Assembly (NCBI GenBank): GCA_020161395.1
Contig: JAIUOE010000006.1
Location: 154,464 to 218,463, forward strand
Length of the DNA: 64,000 nt
Reading direction: 5' to 3'
Source: Bacteroidota bacterium
GTDB taxonomy: Bacteria; Bacteroidota; Ignavibacteria; Ignavibacteriales; Ignavibacteriaceae
Part shown: positions 33,480 to 42,370 of the stretch, one piece after another
How positions within the stretch are numbered: the stretch's first letter is position 1
Layout of the letters: each line of letters begins with the position of its first letter
Notes under the pieces: generated by a model
What the model was told of the DNA's origin: nothing
What the model saw: only the letters and a program-made list of their open reading frames with translations
The model's database searches: none
Position numbers and translations under genes: made by a program

Positions 33480-34667
33480 ATGAGACAGTTCTTTCTGTTT
33501 GCAGCGTTTCTTTTGCTGGTTGCTTCTTCAGTGAATGCACAAAACTCAAAAGATACAAAAATTTTTAAGCCCAATCCGGCTGATAACGCGTTGACCGCAG
33601 GGTATCACACGGAACAGACATTAGCCTACTTAAATGAAGGCTTTGAGGACACATTGTTCCCTCCTCCGGGATGGACAGCTACAACCACTCTCGGAACAGT
33701 AACCTGGGGCAGGGAATATGGCTTCTTCTACACAGGAAATGCCTCTGCACTGGCTGACTACTCGACTCCTGCCAACGAAAAATGGCTGATCAGTCCAAGA
33801 TTTATGGTAACTGCCGGTGATTCACTTTCATTCTGGATAAGAAGACAATACAGCACTGCTTATCCGCCGGACAGTCTTTTCATTATGGTTTCAACTACTG
33901 ATGCAAATCTCACAAGCTTCACAACCACCCTCGTTTCATACGATGTGGCAAACGGGTTGTTAAATGCATGGACAAGACAGGCAGCTTCGTTGAATGCTTT
34001 TGCAGGCCAGAACATCTATATAGCGTTCAAACACCGTAACACCGATGGTAACGGTTTCAACATGGATGATGTACAGGCCGGTACTCCTGTTGTTCCCGTG
34101 GAACTTGTTTCCTTTACCGCAAACTCAGTTCAAAACAGTGTTGTTCTTCAGTGGACAACCGCTACAGAGACAAACAACATGGGCTTTGAAATTGAGAGAA
34201 AAGCAGCGAATACCGAATACGCAACCGTTGCTTTCATCAATGGAAACGGAACCTCGACCGGCAGCAAACAGTATTCATATACCGATGCAGGTCTCAACTC
34301 CGGCAAATACTCATACAGATTGAAACAGATCGATTTTGACGGTAAATTTGTTTACTCAAACGCCATTGAAACTGATGTGAATGCCCCTGCATCATACAAT
34401 CTTGCTCAGAATTTCCCGAATCCGTTCAATCCTTCCACCTCGATTGAGTTCACCCTGAAAGCTGATGCCAAAGTAAGCCTCAGACTCTTCGATGCTCTCG
34501 GTCAGGAAGTAAGAACCATCCTTAACGGCAACTATGCTACAGGCAACTACAAAGCAGACTTCAATGCTGCAGGCTTAAACAGCGGTATTTATTTCTACAC
34601 AATCGAGGCCTCAGGTGTGGATGGCAGCAAGTTTACTGCAACAAAGAAAATGCTCTTACTTAAATAA
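33480..34667 (+). CDS. T9SS-exported choice-of-anchor J protein, paralogue, 395 aa
   Basis: The ATG at 33480 is chosen because a signal peptide (MRQFFLFAAFLLLVASSVNAQ) follows and GAGG precedes it; an upstream in-frame extension would read through the previous gene's terminator. Residues about 50-200 form a choice-of-anchor J domain (EGFEDTLFPPPGWTA, NEKWLISPRF, AFAGQNIYIAFKHRN), followed by VPVELVSFTANS, a fibronectin-like module and the T9SS sorting domain (AQNFPNPFNPSTSIEFTL, SGIYFYTIEASGVDGSKF). The last 180 bp are closely similar at DNA level to the end of the preceding gene, indicating tandem duplication or gene conversion. Confidence 0.92.
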   Translation: MRQFFLFAAFLLLVASSVNAQNSKDTKIFKPNPADNALTAGYHTEQTLAYLNEGFEDTLFPPPGWTATTTLGTVTWGREYGFFYTGNASALADYSTPANEKWLISPRFMVTAGDSLSFWIRRQYSTAYPPDSLFIMVSTTDANLTSFTTTLVSYDVANGLLNAWTRQAASLNAFAGQNIYIAFKHRNTDGNGFNMDDVQAGTPVVPVELVSFTANSVQNSVVLQWTTATETNNMGFEIERKAANTEYATVAFINGNGTSTGSKQYSYTDAGLNSGKYSYRLKQIDFDGKFVYSNAIETDVNAPASYNLAQNFPNPFNPSTSIEFTLKADAKVSLRLFDALGQEVRTILNGNYATGNYKADFNAAGLNSGIYFYTIEASGVDGSKFTATKKMLLLK

Positions 34668-34729
34668 GTTTGAAGTTTGAAGTTTGAGGTTTGAAAAATA
34701 ATGCCTGATACCTAATACCTAATAATTAA
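34665..34729 (+). repeat. Degenerate 7-bp tandem tract after the stop codon
   Basis: AAGTTTG x3 then AGGTTTG, followed by AATGCCT-GATACCT-AATACCT. Same layout as at 33242 but with one more heptamer, consistent with copy-number drift of a shared 3' cassette. Confidence 0.8.
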
Positions 34730-34730
34730 A

Positions 34731-34763
34731 AAAGCTGCTCAGAAACGGGCAGCTTTTTTTTTA
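34731..34763 (+). terminator. Rho-independent terminator (AGCTGCC family)
   Basis: AAAGCTGCTC-AGAAAC-GGGCAGCTTTTTTTTT; 8-bp stem, 6-nt loop, T9 run. Confidence 0.92.
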
Positions 34764-34855
34764 TAGTGTTTTATATTCAGGTTATTTGTTAATTTCGGGA
34801 TGATTTACGGTGATTTTTTGAAACATATTTCCGGTCAGGCAGTAAAATAGCCATC

Positions 34856-35578
34856 ATGGAAGTTATAATTAGTGAAAGAAGTTTTTTCCCGCGTGCATTG
34901 GCAATTTCGCTTGCGATTCATCTCCTGGTTGTAGCAGCGGCAGTTGTTGTTTCGAGATTCAGTTCTGCCCCGAAGTATGGCTCGTTGAACACACTTAACA
35001 TGGTTTTTGACGATACTGAGCAGTCAGACACCCCGCCTGAACTCCCGATGGACAAACCGGAGACAAAACCTGTGCCTAAAGATGATAACGCCGTTGTCAG
35101 GAAGCAGGACCAAAGTCAGCCACCACCTCCTGCAGCTCCCAAAGGATTGATTGCCGGTGCATTTGATTCGGTTGATTCATCCCTTGTTACTCTGGAATAC
35201 AAAGAGAGTACGCTGAATGTAAAAATAAAATATTCGGCTGGGTGGGCTTTTCTCGACAACAATGAGAGGTCGAAACTTGACGCTGTAACATTCTGGAATC
35301 CGAATGTGCCCAATTCTCCCTGGGTCCAGTTGAAGGTGACCGACAAATATCTTTTCCGTGAATCCCGTTACAAGACGAAGGAAGAACTCGATTCGTACAC
35401 TGCCTTCTACAACAAAGAAGAGGTTACGGAGGGGGAAGTGAAGTTTGAAATTTACCTCAGAACAAAATCCTCAGAAGACTATATCCTCACTTTCAGAGTG
35501 AAGGGAGAGGATACTTTCCGCAAATACCGCCCCGTTTTTATGGCGATGTTAAAAAGTTTCAAGTTCGGTCTGTTTTAA
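34856..35578 (+). CDS. TonB-like N-terminus fused to an unrecognised C-terminal domain, 240 aa
   Basis: The N-terminus has a short cytoplasmic part and one membrane helix (about 12-34, ALAISLAIHLLVVAAAVVV) with a histidine as in TonB, then a proline/lysine-rich stretch (about 58-92, PPELPMDKPETKPVPKDD, QPPPPAAPKG). The C-terminal domain (100-240) does not show the TonB Y-P motif; it looks like a compact alpha/beta domain (STLNVKIKYSAGWAFLDNN). It could be an energy-coupling or envelope-spanning protein. It lies before the GldA-like operon but after its own terminator-free gap of 52 nt, so co-transcription is possible. Function unknown. Confidence 0.65.
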   Translation: MEVIISERSFFPRALAISLAIHLLVVAAAVVVSRFSSAPKYGSLNTLNMVFDDTEQSDTPPELPMDKPETKPVPKDDNAVVRKQDQSQPPPPAAPKGLIAGAFDSVDSSLVTLEYKESTLNVKIKYSAGWAFLDNNERSKLDAVTFWNPNVPNSPWVQLKVTDKYLFRESRYKTKEELDSYTAFYNKEEVTEGEVKFEIYLRTKSSEDYILTFRVKGEDTFRKYRPVFMAMLKSFKFGLF

Positions 35579-35630
35579 AAGTTCGATTTAGCTAAATTTA
35601 GGTTTGTCATTTTTTTAATTATTTCGAACC

Positions 35631-36557
35631 ATGAGCATAAAATTAGAGAATGTAACCAGACTCTACGGTGATCAGGCTGCGGTAGATGATATCTCTTTTG
35701 AGGTTAAGACCGGAGAGATAGTTGGATTTCTGGGACCTAACGGTGCAGGAAAAACCACCACCATGAAGATGATTACCGGATTCCTCGCACCTGATGCAGG
35801 CACCATTTCGATCAATGGTATTCCTGTCTGGGAAGACCCCGAAGCGGTGAAACGGATAACCGGCTACCTTCCCGAAAACAATCCACTCTACCACGACATG
35901 TTTGTTACCGATTATCTTGGATATGTAGCCGAACTTCAACAGGTGCCAAAGAGTAAAATCCCTGCCAGAATAAAGGAGATGGTCATCGTTTGCGGACTTG
36001 ACCGCGAAAAGCACAAAAAGATTGGTGAACTCTCAAAAGGTTACAGGCAGCGGGTGGGTCTGGCACAGGCTTTAATCCACGATCCGCAGATACTCATTCT
36101 CGATGAACCCACCACAGGTCTTGATCCAAATCAAATTATCGAGATTAGAAATCTGATAAAAGAGGCGGGGAAAGAGAAGACAGTGATCCTTTCTACGCAC
36201 ATCCTCCCCGAGGTGGAAGCGATCAGTGACAGAATACTTATTATTAATGAAGGAAAAATTGTTGCTGACGGATCTCCCGAGGATTTGAAAAGGGCATCAA
36301 GCGGGGAAGCCACACTTCGTGTCAGGCTGGAAGGATATCAGGACCCTGCAGGAACTGTCTCAGCACTCGAAAAAATTGTAGGTGTGACAACCGTAACCTC
36401 TCAAATTACAAACGGCACATTTATTATCTCGGGGAGTTCTGAAAACATCAACAGGTCGGTCTTTGGTCTCGCGGTTAAAAACGGCTGGACGATACTTGAG
36501 ATGACACCGATAGAAACTAAACTTGAAGACATATTTAAAGAATTGACGACTATCTGA
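35631..36557 (+). CDS. gldA: ABC transporter ATP-binding protein (GldA-like)
   Basis: 308 residues. Walker A GPNGAGKTTTM, Q-loop region, signature LSKGYRQRVGLAQALI and Walker B ILILDEPTTGLDPNQ, H-loop LSTHI. The C-terminal extension of about 80 residues is typical of the ABC-2 exporter group to which GldA belongs. It is followed after 1 nt by the permease and then by GldG-like and DUF4340 proteins, the standard GldA-F-G arrangement. In Flavobacterium this transporter supports gliding; in non-gliders its substrate is unknown. The gene symbol is given by operon context and is less certain than the function. Confidence 0.9.
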   Translation: MSIKLENVTRLYGDQAAVDDISFEVKTGEIVGFLGPNGAGKTTTMKMITGFLAPDAGTISINGIPVWEDPEAVKRITGYLPENNPLYHDMFVTDYLGYVAELQQVPKSKIPARIKEMVIVCGLDREKHKKIGELSKGYRQRVGLAQALIHDPQILILDEPTTGLDPNQIIEIRNLIKEAGKEKTVILSTHILPEVEAISDRILIINEGKIVADGSPEDLKRASSGEATLRVRLEGYQDPAGTVSALEKIVGVTTVTSQITNGTFIISGSSENINRSVFGLAVKNGWTILEMTPIETKLEDIFKELTTI

Positions 36558-36558
36558 T

Positions 36559-37299
36559 ATGAAAATAATTTGGACAATCGCCAAACGGGAGACAATTCTC
36601 TTTTTCGATTCGCTGATCGCTTATGTATTGCTCGTCGTTTTCCTTGGATTCAGCGGTTTTTTTACCTGGATTTATGGGTCGGATGTGTTTTTTACGGGTC
36701 AGGCTTCGTTAAAATCCTTTTTTACGGCATCCTACTGGATACTCTTTCTTTTCGTGCCGGCACTGACCATGCGAACCATTTCGGAAGAAAAGAAGACGGG
36801 TACCCTTGAACTTCTCCTCACCAAACCGGTTACTGACTGGCAGGTGATAGCCGGGAAGTATCTTTCGGTGGTTGCCCTTGTTGCCACTGCATTGCTGCTC
36901 ACGGTTCCATATTACTTTTCTGTTTGGGTGCTGGGAAATGTGGATCACGGAGCAACGATCATGGGGTATCTGGGTCTGCTGCTGATGAGTTCCGCACTTG
37001 CCGGAATCGGAATATTTGTCAGCAGTCTGACGGACAATCAGATAATTGCATTTATTGGTTCGCTGCTCGCAGGAATCTTCTTTGTTCTGATATTTGATGT
37101 GGTCTCGCAGCAGATGAGCGGAGCTACCGGCGTGATAGTCAACTACCTGAGCATGACGGGTCACTATGATTCGATTTCCCGGGGAGTGATCGACACAAGG
37201 GATATCGTTTACTTCCTCACCGTTACATTTTCAGGGCTTTTTCTTGCGAGTGCTTCCCTCTCAAAACGGAATATTGTTGACAGGGAGAGAGAAAAATGA
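36559..37299 (+). CDS. gldF: ABC-2 type permease (GldF-like)
   Basis: 246 residues with six predicted membrane helices (about 20-40, 55-80, 100-125, 135-155, 165-190, 215-238). The signature EEKKTGTLELLLTKPVTDWQ between helices 2 and 3 is the classical ABC-2 permease motif. It begins 1 nt after the ATPase gene and its stop overlaps the GldG-like start (ATGA), so the three form one complex. Works with the ATPase to export or rearrange an unknown envelope substrate. Confidence 0.9.
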   Translation: MKIIWTIAKRETILFFDSLIAYVLLVVFLGFSGFFTWIYGSDVFFTGQASLKSFFTASYWILFLFVPALTMRTISEEKKTGTLELLLTKPVTDWQVIAGKYLSVVALVATALLLTVPYYFSVWVLGNVDHGATIMGYLGLLLMSSALAGIGIFVSSLTDNQIIAFIGSLLAGIFFVLIFDVVSQQMSGATGVIVNYLSMTGHYDSISRGVIDTRDIVYFLTVTFSGLFLASASLSKRNIVDREREK

Positions 37300-38825
37300 T
37301 TTCTAAAAAGACATTTTACACCATTATTTATTCTGTACTGGGAGTTGTTGTTCTCGTTAATATTCTCTCCTGGTTCTTTTATTTAAGATTCGATTTTACA
37401 GCGGACGGGCAATACACATTAAGTGATGCCACAAAAAAGACACTCGGAGAACTTAAACAGCCGGTAACGGTTACTGCATGGATTTCGAAGGATCTTCCAC
37501 CTGATATCGACAAAACCAGAGAGGATTTCCGGGATATTCTTTCCGAATATTCAAACCTTGCCGGTGCCAACTTTATTTACAAAATTGAGGACCCCGGTGA
37601 CGGGCAGCAGGCGACTCAGGAGGGGATTACTCCCGCTATTCTTGATGTTCGTGAAAAAGATCAGGTAAAGCAGCAGAGAATTTACCTCGGGGCTGTTGTA
37701 AAATACGGTACTCAGAAGGAAGTGATTCCGCTGATTCAACCCGGTACATCGATGGAATTTGCACTGACGACGGCAATAAAGAAAATGTCTGCCACCGGGA
37801 AATCGACCGTTGGCTATCTTCAGGGGCACGGTGAGCCTTCTTTTCAGGCGATTGCTCAACTGATGCAGGCACTTACGGTTACGATGGATGTCGTTCCTGT
37901 CAATTTTTCAGATTCGCTTGCTATACCCGCTCAGGTGAAAACCATTCTGATTGTGGCTCCGAAAGATACATTCCCTGCTCCCCATCTCGAGATGCTGGAG
38001 AAGTTTGCAGCAGGAGGTGGGAAAATTGTAGCCGCGCTTAATACCACCAGTTTCAATCAGCAGTCAGGCGAGGTAACAAAACTTGCGACCGGACTCGAAG
38101 ATTTTTACAAAGAAAAGGGAATCTCTATTAAACATGATCTGGTCTTCGACTACAGTTGTGCTTCCATTATGGTCTCTCAGCAATCAGCGGGAGTTGTTTT
38201 TCAGACCCCGGTAAAGTTCCCGCTTTTCCCTGTTATAACCACATTCGCACCAATATCACCGTTAAAGGGTCTCGAAGGTGTGACAATGATGTTCCCTTCC
38301 AGCATCGACACCATCGCCGGAAAAGGTTTCAGGTTCACTCCGCTCGCTGTTACCTCCGACCGCTCAGGACTCGAACAGGTGCCGATGAAAGTCGATCTCA
38401 ACAGGGAATGGTCGGCTGCAGAATTCAGAATTTCCAAAGTGATTGTTGCTGTTTTGGCAGAATCGGTTAAGAGCAACACTGGCGGTAAATTCCTTGTTAT
38501 TTCGGATGGCGATCTTGTAGTGAATGGCGAAGGAAATGATGCACAAAATCTACAGGCAGACAACATCAATTTCGTAGCCAATATGGTTGAGTATCTTACC
38601 GATGATTCAGGACTCGCACAACTTCGAAATAAAAATGTGACCCAAAGACCCATCGATCCGAATATTGGTGATGGAGCCAAGGTGATCATAAAGTACCTCA
38701 ATTTCCTTGCTCCGGTCATTCTTTCCATAATGTTCGGGTTATACAGGTACAGCAAGAGGAAGACATTAAGAGAGAGCCTCGAAGATGAGTCCTGGGTCGA
38801 AACAGAAGAAGGGGCGAAGGAGTAA
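37296..38825 (+). CDS. gldG: GldG-like ABC transporter auxiliary protein
   Basis: 509 residues: N-terminal membrane helix (about 8-30, IIYSVLGVVVLVNILSWFFY), a large extracytoplasmic ABC_transp_aux domain (40-460; TADGQYTLSDATKKTLGELK, VTAWISKDLPPD, GYLQGHGEPS), and a C-terminal helix (about 465-485, LNFLAPVILSIMFGLYRY) with a short charged tail. This matches the GldG/ABC_transp_aux family. It overlaps the permease by 4 nt and the DUF4340 gene by 1 nt. Probably the periplasmic partner of the exporter. Confidence 0.88.
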   Translation: MISKKTFYTIIYSVLGVVVLVNILSWFFYLRFDFTADGQYTLSDATKKTLGELKQPVTVTAWISKDLPPDIDKTREDFRDILSEYSNLAGANFIYKIEDPGDGQQATQEGITPAILDVREKDQVKQQRIYLGAVVKYGTQKEVIPLIQPGTSMEFALTTAIKKMSATGKSTVGYLQGHGEPSFQAIAQLMQALTVTMDVVPVNFSDSLAIPAQVKTILIVAPKDTFPAPHLEMLEKFAAGGGKIVAALNTTSFNQQSGEVTKLATGLEDFYKEKGISIKHDLVFDYSCASIMVSQQSAGVVFQTPVKFPLFPVITTFAPISPLKGLEGVTMMFPSSIDTIAGKGFRFTPLAVTSDRSGLEQVPMKVDLNREWSAAEFRISKVIVAVLAESVKSNTGGKFLVISDGDLVVNGEGNDAQNLQADNINFVANMVEYLTDDSGLAQLRNKNVTQRPIDPNIGDGAKVIIKYLNFLAPVILSIMFGLYRYSKRKTLRESLEDESWVETEEGAKE

Positions 38826-39754
38826 TGCTTTTCGCCAAATCTGCAAAGAAACTTTACATTGTCCTTGGTACCATCTTATTAGTAACGGTTTTGGTACTGC
38901 TGATCAAGAGTTTTGGAGGTGGTAAAGGTGATTTGGGATCCGGCTTTCCGTCGTTTGATACAGCCAGGGTAACGATGATAAAGATGCTCCCTAAAGGGGG
39001 AAACGGCGAAGTACTATTTACAAAAAAGGCGGGTGCCTGGTCGATAACTGCCAGGCTGCTTAACGACAAGCCGGTTCAGGCTTCCTCTCAGAGAATTGAG
39101 GGAATGATTGGACTCCTTTCAGGAATGAAAATAATAAATCTTGTTTCCCGTAGTATTGAGGATCTCAAGAAATACGGTCTCGATACCGGAGCTACCATTG
39201 TGAGGCTTTTTTCGGGTGAAGAAAACATTTTCGAAGTGTCAATCGGACGAAGTGAAATGCTGTCACCCCAGGAGATGGGTACTTATGTGAAGGCTGCGGG
39301 TTCAAACGATGTGTATCTGGTTTCCGGATTCCTGGATATGATGTTTAATTCAGATGTGTCGCTCTATCGTGACAGGGCGCTTACATTTGGAGGGGTTGAA
39401 TCGTGGCAGGAGATAAAGCTTTCCGGAGACGAAGATTTTTTGATGAAAAGAAATGTAACCGACTGGGAAGTTGAAGGAAAAAAACTTGACTCTGCCCGGA
39501 TAACGGAATATTTGACTACATTTGCCAGGCTCGAAGGAAATGATTTTGTGAATAACTTTTCTCCGGATGAAGGAGAGAAGCCGTTTGCTAAAGTGGATGT
39601 GAAGACCGTTTCAGGACGATACTTCGGAATTGAAGCCTGGAAAGTAAAGAATGACACTCTGATTGTCACCACATTGAATCCTGGGACATTCTTCAGGAGT
39701 GGTGAGGATGGTTTATACAGAAAGGTTTTTCCCGGATTGAAGAACCTTAAATAA
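38825..39754 (+). CDS. DUF4340 membrane-anchored protein
   Basis: 309 residues: one N-terminal membrane helix (about 10-30) and a repeated extracytoplasmic domain in which two DUF4340-like halves can be seen (about 45-175: GAWSITARLLNDKPVQASSQ and LKKYGLDTG; 185-305: VTDWEVEGKKLDSARITEYL). DUF4340 genes commonly follow GldG-like genes, as here (TAATG overlap). Presumed accessory component of the transporter; role unknown. Confidence 0.82.
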   Translation: MLFAKSAKKLYIVLGTILLVTVLVLLIKSFGGGKGDLGSGFPSFDTARVTMIKMLPKGGNGEVLFTKKAGAWSITARLLNDKPVQASSQRIEGMIGLLSGMKIINLVSRSIEDLKKYGLDTGATIVRLFSGEENIFEVSIGRSEMLSPQEMGTYVKAAGSNDVYLVSGFLDMMFNSDVSLYRDRALTFGGVESWQEIKLSGDEDFLMKRNVTDWEVEGKKLDSARITEYLTTFARLEGNDFVNNFSPDEGEKPFAKVDVKTVSGRYFGIEAWKVKNDTLIVTTLNPGTFFRSGEDGLYRKVFPGLKNLK

Positions 39755-39781
39755 CAATTTTGGATACGAAAGGAGCAGGTT

Positions 39782-40519
39782 ATGGTTACTCTGAAACCCG
39801 GTATTTTTGCCGGATTCGACAACATTATTTGCGGATTCAGCACCATCATCGACGATGGAGCTGAGGCACCCTATTTTTTCAATCAGTCGTTATCCGTTGG
39901 GGATGATGAAAAAAGGGTTCTCTCAAACAGAAAGCGCTGGCTTGAGAGCCTCGAAATAAAACCGGAAAACTGTGCGACCCAGAAGCAGGTACACGGTGAT
40001 ACCATAAGGTTTATTACCGAGGGAGGAATGAAGGGCGAAAGCGACGCAATGATTACCGACAAACCTGAGATCGGAATACTGATCAGTTCTGCTGACTGCC
40101 CGGCGGTTTTTGTTTATGACAAAAGGCAGCATCTCGTGGCAGGTATTCATTCCGGCTGGAGGGGCACCTCACTTAAAATTGTTACCAAAACCATCAACAC
40201 GATGAAAAACGGAATGGGCTCCCGGGCGAAAGATCTCTATTGCTACATCGCCCCTTCAATTTCACAGGCTCATTATGAAGTTGGAGAGGAAGTTGCCGAG
40301 CTTTTTGATGAGAGATACCTGATACCCCGCGGTGAGAAATACCTGCTGAATGTACCGAGAGCAAACTATGACATGCTCATCCATGCCGGAATTCCAAGAA
40401 GCAACATTCAGTTGTCGAAGCTTTGTTCATATAAATACGGCAACCTTTTTCACAGCTACAGACGCGCCGGTGCGAAATCAGGCAGGGCGTCCGGTATCAT
40501 CGCTTTGAAATCAATCTGA
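39782..40519 (+). CDS. pgeF: Peptidoglycan editing factor / laccase-domain protein (YfiH family)
   Basis: 245 residues. The purine-nucleoside phosphorylase / laccase-like fold is identified by KQVHGDTI, ISSADCPAVFVYD, AGIHSGWRGT and CYIAPSISQAHYEVGEEV, which carry the metal-binding His-Cys-His set of the YfiH/PgeF family. Members hydrolyse misincorporated UDP-MurNAc-Ser or act on purine nucleosides in the cytoplasm; the sequence does not separate these roles. Strong ribosome-binding site (AAAGGAG). It is 27 nt after DUF4340 and overlaps the next gene by 1 nt (TGATG). Confidence 0.92.
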   Translation: MVTLKPGIFAGFDNIICGFSTIIDDGAEAPYFFNQSLSVGDDEKRVLSNRKRWLESLEIKPENCATQKQVHGDTIRFITEGGMKGESDAMITDKPEIGILISSADCPAVFVYDKRQHLVAGIHSGWRGTSLKIVTKTINTMKNGMGSRAKDLYCYIAPSISQAHYEVGEEVAELFDERYLIPRGEKYLLNVPRANYDMLIHAGIPRSNIQLSKLCSYKYGNLFHSYRRAGAKSGRASGIIALKSI

Positions 40520-41424
40520 TGAAAATAACACCCTCCGTTATTTTAAGTTATGTGGCTATCTGCCTTATTTGGGGATCGACATGGCTGGTAATAAAGATCG
40601 GCATGGAGTCTCTAACCCCCTTCATGTCCGCCGGATTGCGATTTCTGGTAGCCTCCACGGTAATATATGCAGTTGTAAAAATCAGGAATATCCCTTTCGC
40701 CCGGGATAAAGTTGCCATCAAAATCTACTGGATAATGGGATTTTTCTCATTTCTTGTGCCTTTTGGTCTGGTTTACTGGGGCGAACAGTATATTAATTCG
40801 GGATTGGCTTCGGTTCTTTTTGCGATCTATCCTTTTTGCGTAGCCATTGTTGCACATTTCAGTCTTCAGGATGAGCGATTCAGCAGAATGAAGCTGATCG
40901 GCATGATAACAGGGTTTCTTGGGATCGTGGTTATTTTTTCAGACAGTCTGAAGATCAACCTCAATTTTTATGAAGTGGCGGGCATGGCTGCTGTTCTCGG
41001 GAGTGCCATTGTGCAATCATTTGTTGTCGTTCTCATCAAAAAAGAGGGGAGTCATCTTCATCCTTTGTCGATGAACCTCGTTCCCATGGCGGTGGCATCG
41101 GCAGGTTTTATTATCAGCTCATTTTTGTTTGAAGAGGTATCGAAGAACAGATTTGACCTTGCAGGTATTGGTTCTGTGATTTTCCTTGGCATCTTCGGAT
41201 CCATAGTGACTTTCACAATATATTACTGGCTTTTGAAGAAAGTCAGTGTGCTCCTGATGTCGCTTATCGCATTCATCACACCAATTATTGCTCTGATTCT
41301 TGGAGGTCTGGTGTATGGAGAGAAACTCACATTCAACCATCTTACGGGGAGTGTTCTCGTGCTTGCCGGTTTGCTCCTCTCCCAGTCAGAACTCATCAGA
41401 AAAAGAAAACTTACTTTAAAATGA
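40519..41424 (+). CDS. EamA-family drug/metabolite transporter
   Basis: 301 residues with ten predicted membrane helices in two homologous EamA halves (about 5-140 and 150-290). Typical patches are CLIWGSTWLVIKIG and SAGLRFLVAST in the first half and FLGIFGSIVTFTIYYWLLKK in the second, followed by a basic tail. Such transporters export amino acids, nucleosides or other metabolites; the substrate cannot be told. It overlaps pgeF by 1 nt and folB by 4 nt, thus belongs to a tightly packed operon. Confidence 0.92.
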   Translation: MKITPSVILSYVAICLIWGSTWLVIKIGMESLTPFMSAGLRFLVASTVIYAVVKIRNIPFARDKVAIKIYWIMGFFSFLVPFGLVYWGEQYINSGLASVLFAIYPFCVAIVAHFSLQDERFSRMKLIGMITGFLGIVVIFSDSLKINLNFYEVAGMAAVLGSAIVQSFVVVLIKKEGSHLHPLSMNLVPMAVASAGFIISSFLFEEVSKNRFDLAGIGSVIFLGIFGSIVTFTIYYWLLKKVSVLLMSLIAFITPIIALILGGLVYGEKLTFNHLTGSVLVLAGLLLSQSELIRKRKLTLK

Positions 41425-41831
41425 TCAACATTATAAGAATAAAAAAAGCCTCTTTTTACGCATATCATGGAGTAATGAAAGAGGAGCAGCGTGTCGGCGG
41501 GAAATTTGAAGCCGATATCGACATGTACATAAATTTTGCAGCAGCCGGAGTATCTGACGATCTCCATAAAACCATCAACTACGAGACGGTCTACAACTAT
41601 CTCCTGAGCATTGCACAGGCAAAGAAAAGCTACCTTATTGAAACGGTTTCTTATAAAATCTGCGAGTTGCTCTTTGAGAAATATGATAATCTTGAGAGAC
41701 TGATAGTCAGAGTCAGGAAGAACAATCCTCCAATTGGCGGGGTAGTCGACTCGGTAGAAGTGGAGATAGACACAACCAGACCTGAGTTTTTTGCTTCACT
41801 CCAGAAATTGACCGGTTCCACACAAGGGTGA
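41421..41831 (+). CDS. folB: Dihydroneopterin aldolase
   Basis: 136 residues. The conserved start FYAYHGVMKEEQRVGGKFEA, the TINYETVYN segment and the C-terminal VRVRKNNPPIGG with the catalytic lysine are typical of FolB. It converts 7,8-dihydroneopterin to 6-hydroxymethyl-dihydropterin and glycolaldehyde in folate synthesis. The next gene encodes FolK, which uses that product. The start overlaps the transporter gene (ATGA). Confidence 0.95.
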   Translation: MINIIRIKKASFYAYHGVMKEEQRVGGKFEADIDMYINFAAAGVSDDLHKTINYETVYNYLLSIAQAKKSYLIETVSYKICELLFEKYDNLERLIVRVRKNNPPIGGVVDSVEVEIDTTRPEFFASLQKLTGSTQG

Positions 41832-41839
41832 TGAATTAA

Positions 41840-42370
41840 TTGAACAAAGTGTTTTTGGCTTTAGGCAGCAACCGGGGTGACAAATTTCAGTATCTGCTGA
41901 AAGCTCTTAACCTTATAAACAGGCTGCCCGGCACTTCAATTGTCTCGCTTTCGCCCGTCTATGAAACTTTTCCTTATGGCGTGACAAGTCAGGATGAATT
42001 TCTGAATATGGCTGTTGCGGTTTTTTCAGAATTGACTCCGGGAAAGCTCCTGACGGAACTGAAAAACATCGAACAACAGACAGGACGCGTCGAGCGGGAA
42101 AGATGGCATGAAAGGGAAATCGATATTGACATACTCCTCTTCGGTGACCTGGAAATGGACGAGCCTGACCTCAAAATACCTCACAGGGAGTTGCTGAAAA
42201 GAGACTTTTTTATACTGCCACTTCTTGATCTCGAACCCGGCATATCCCTCCCCGGCACCGGTATATTTTTGAAGGATCTGGAAATAACAGTGAAGAAACC
42301 GTATATTAAGGGCTTGAACAGGAAATTTTTTGAAATCAAAAATGGTTTGGTTTGCCTGAATGAGCAGTGA
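41840..42370 (+). CDS. folK: HPPK, 2-amino-4-hydroxy-6-hydroxymethyl-dihydropteridine pyrophosphokinase
   Basis: 176 residues. LALGSNRGDK at the start, SPVYETFPYG and DEFLNMAVAV, then RWHEREIDIDILLFGD and IPHRELLKRDFFILPLLDL are the HPPK signature blocks. It transfers pyrophosphate from ATP to the product of FolB. It starts with TTG (41840) behind GGTGATG; its last 11 nt overlap the deoxynucleoside kinase gene. Confidence 0.95.
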   Translation: MNKVFLALGSNRGDKFQYLLKALNLINRLPGTSIVSLSPVYETFPYGVTSQDEFLNMAVAVFSELTPGKLLTELKNIEQQTGRVERERWHEREIDIDILLFGDLEMDEPDLKIPHRELLKRDFFILPLLDLEPGISLPGTGIFLKDLEITVKKPYIKGLNRKFFEIKNGLVCLNEQ

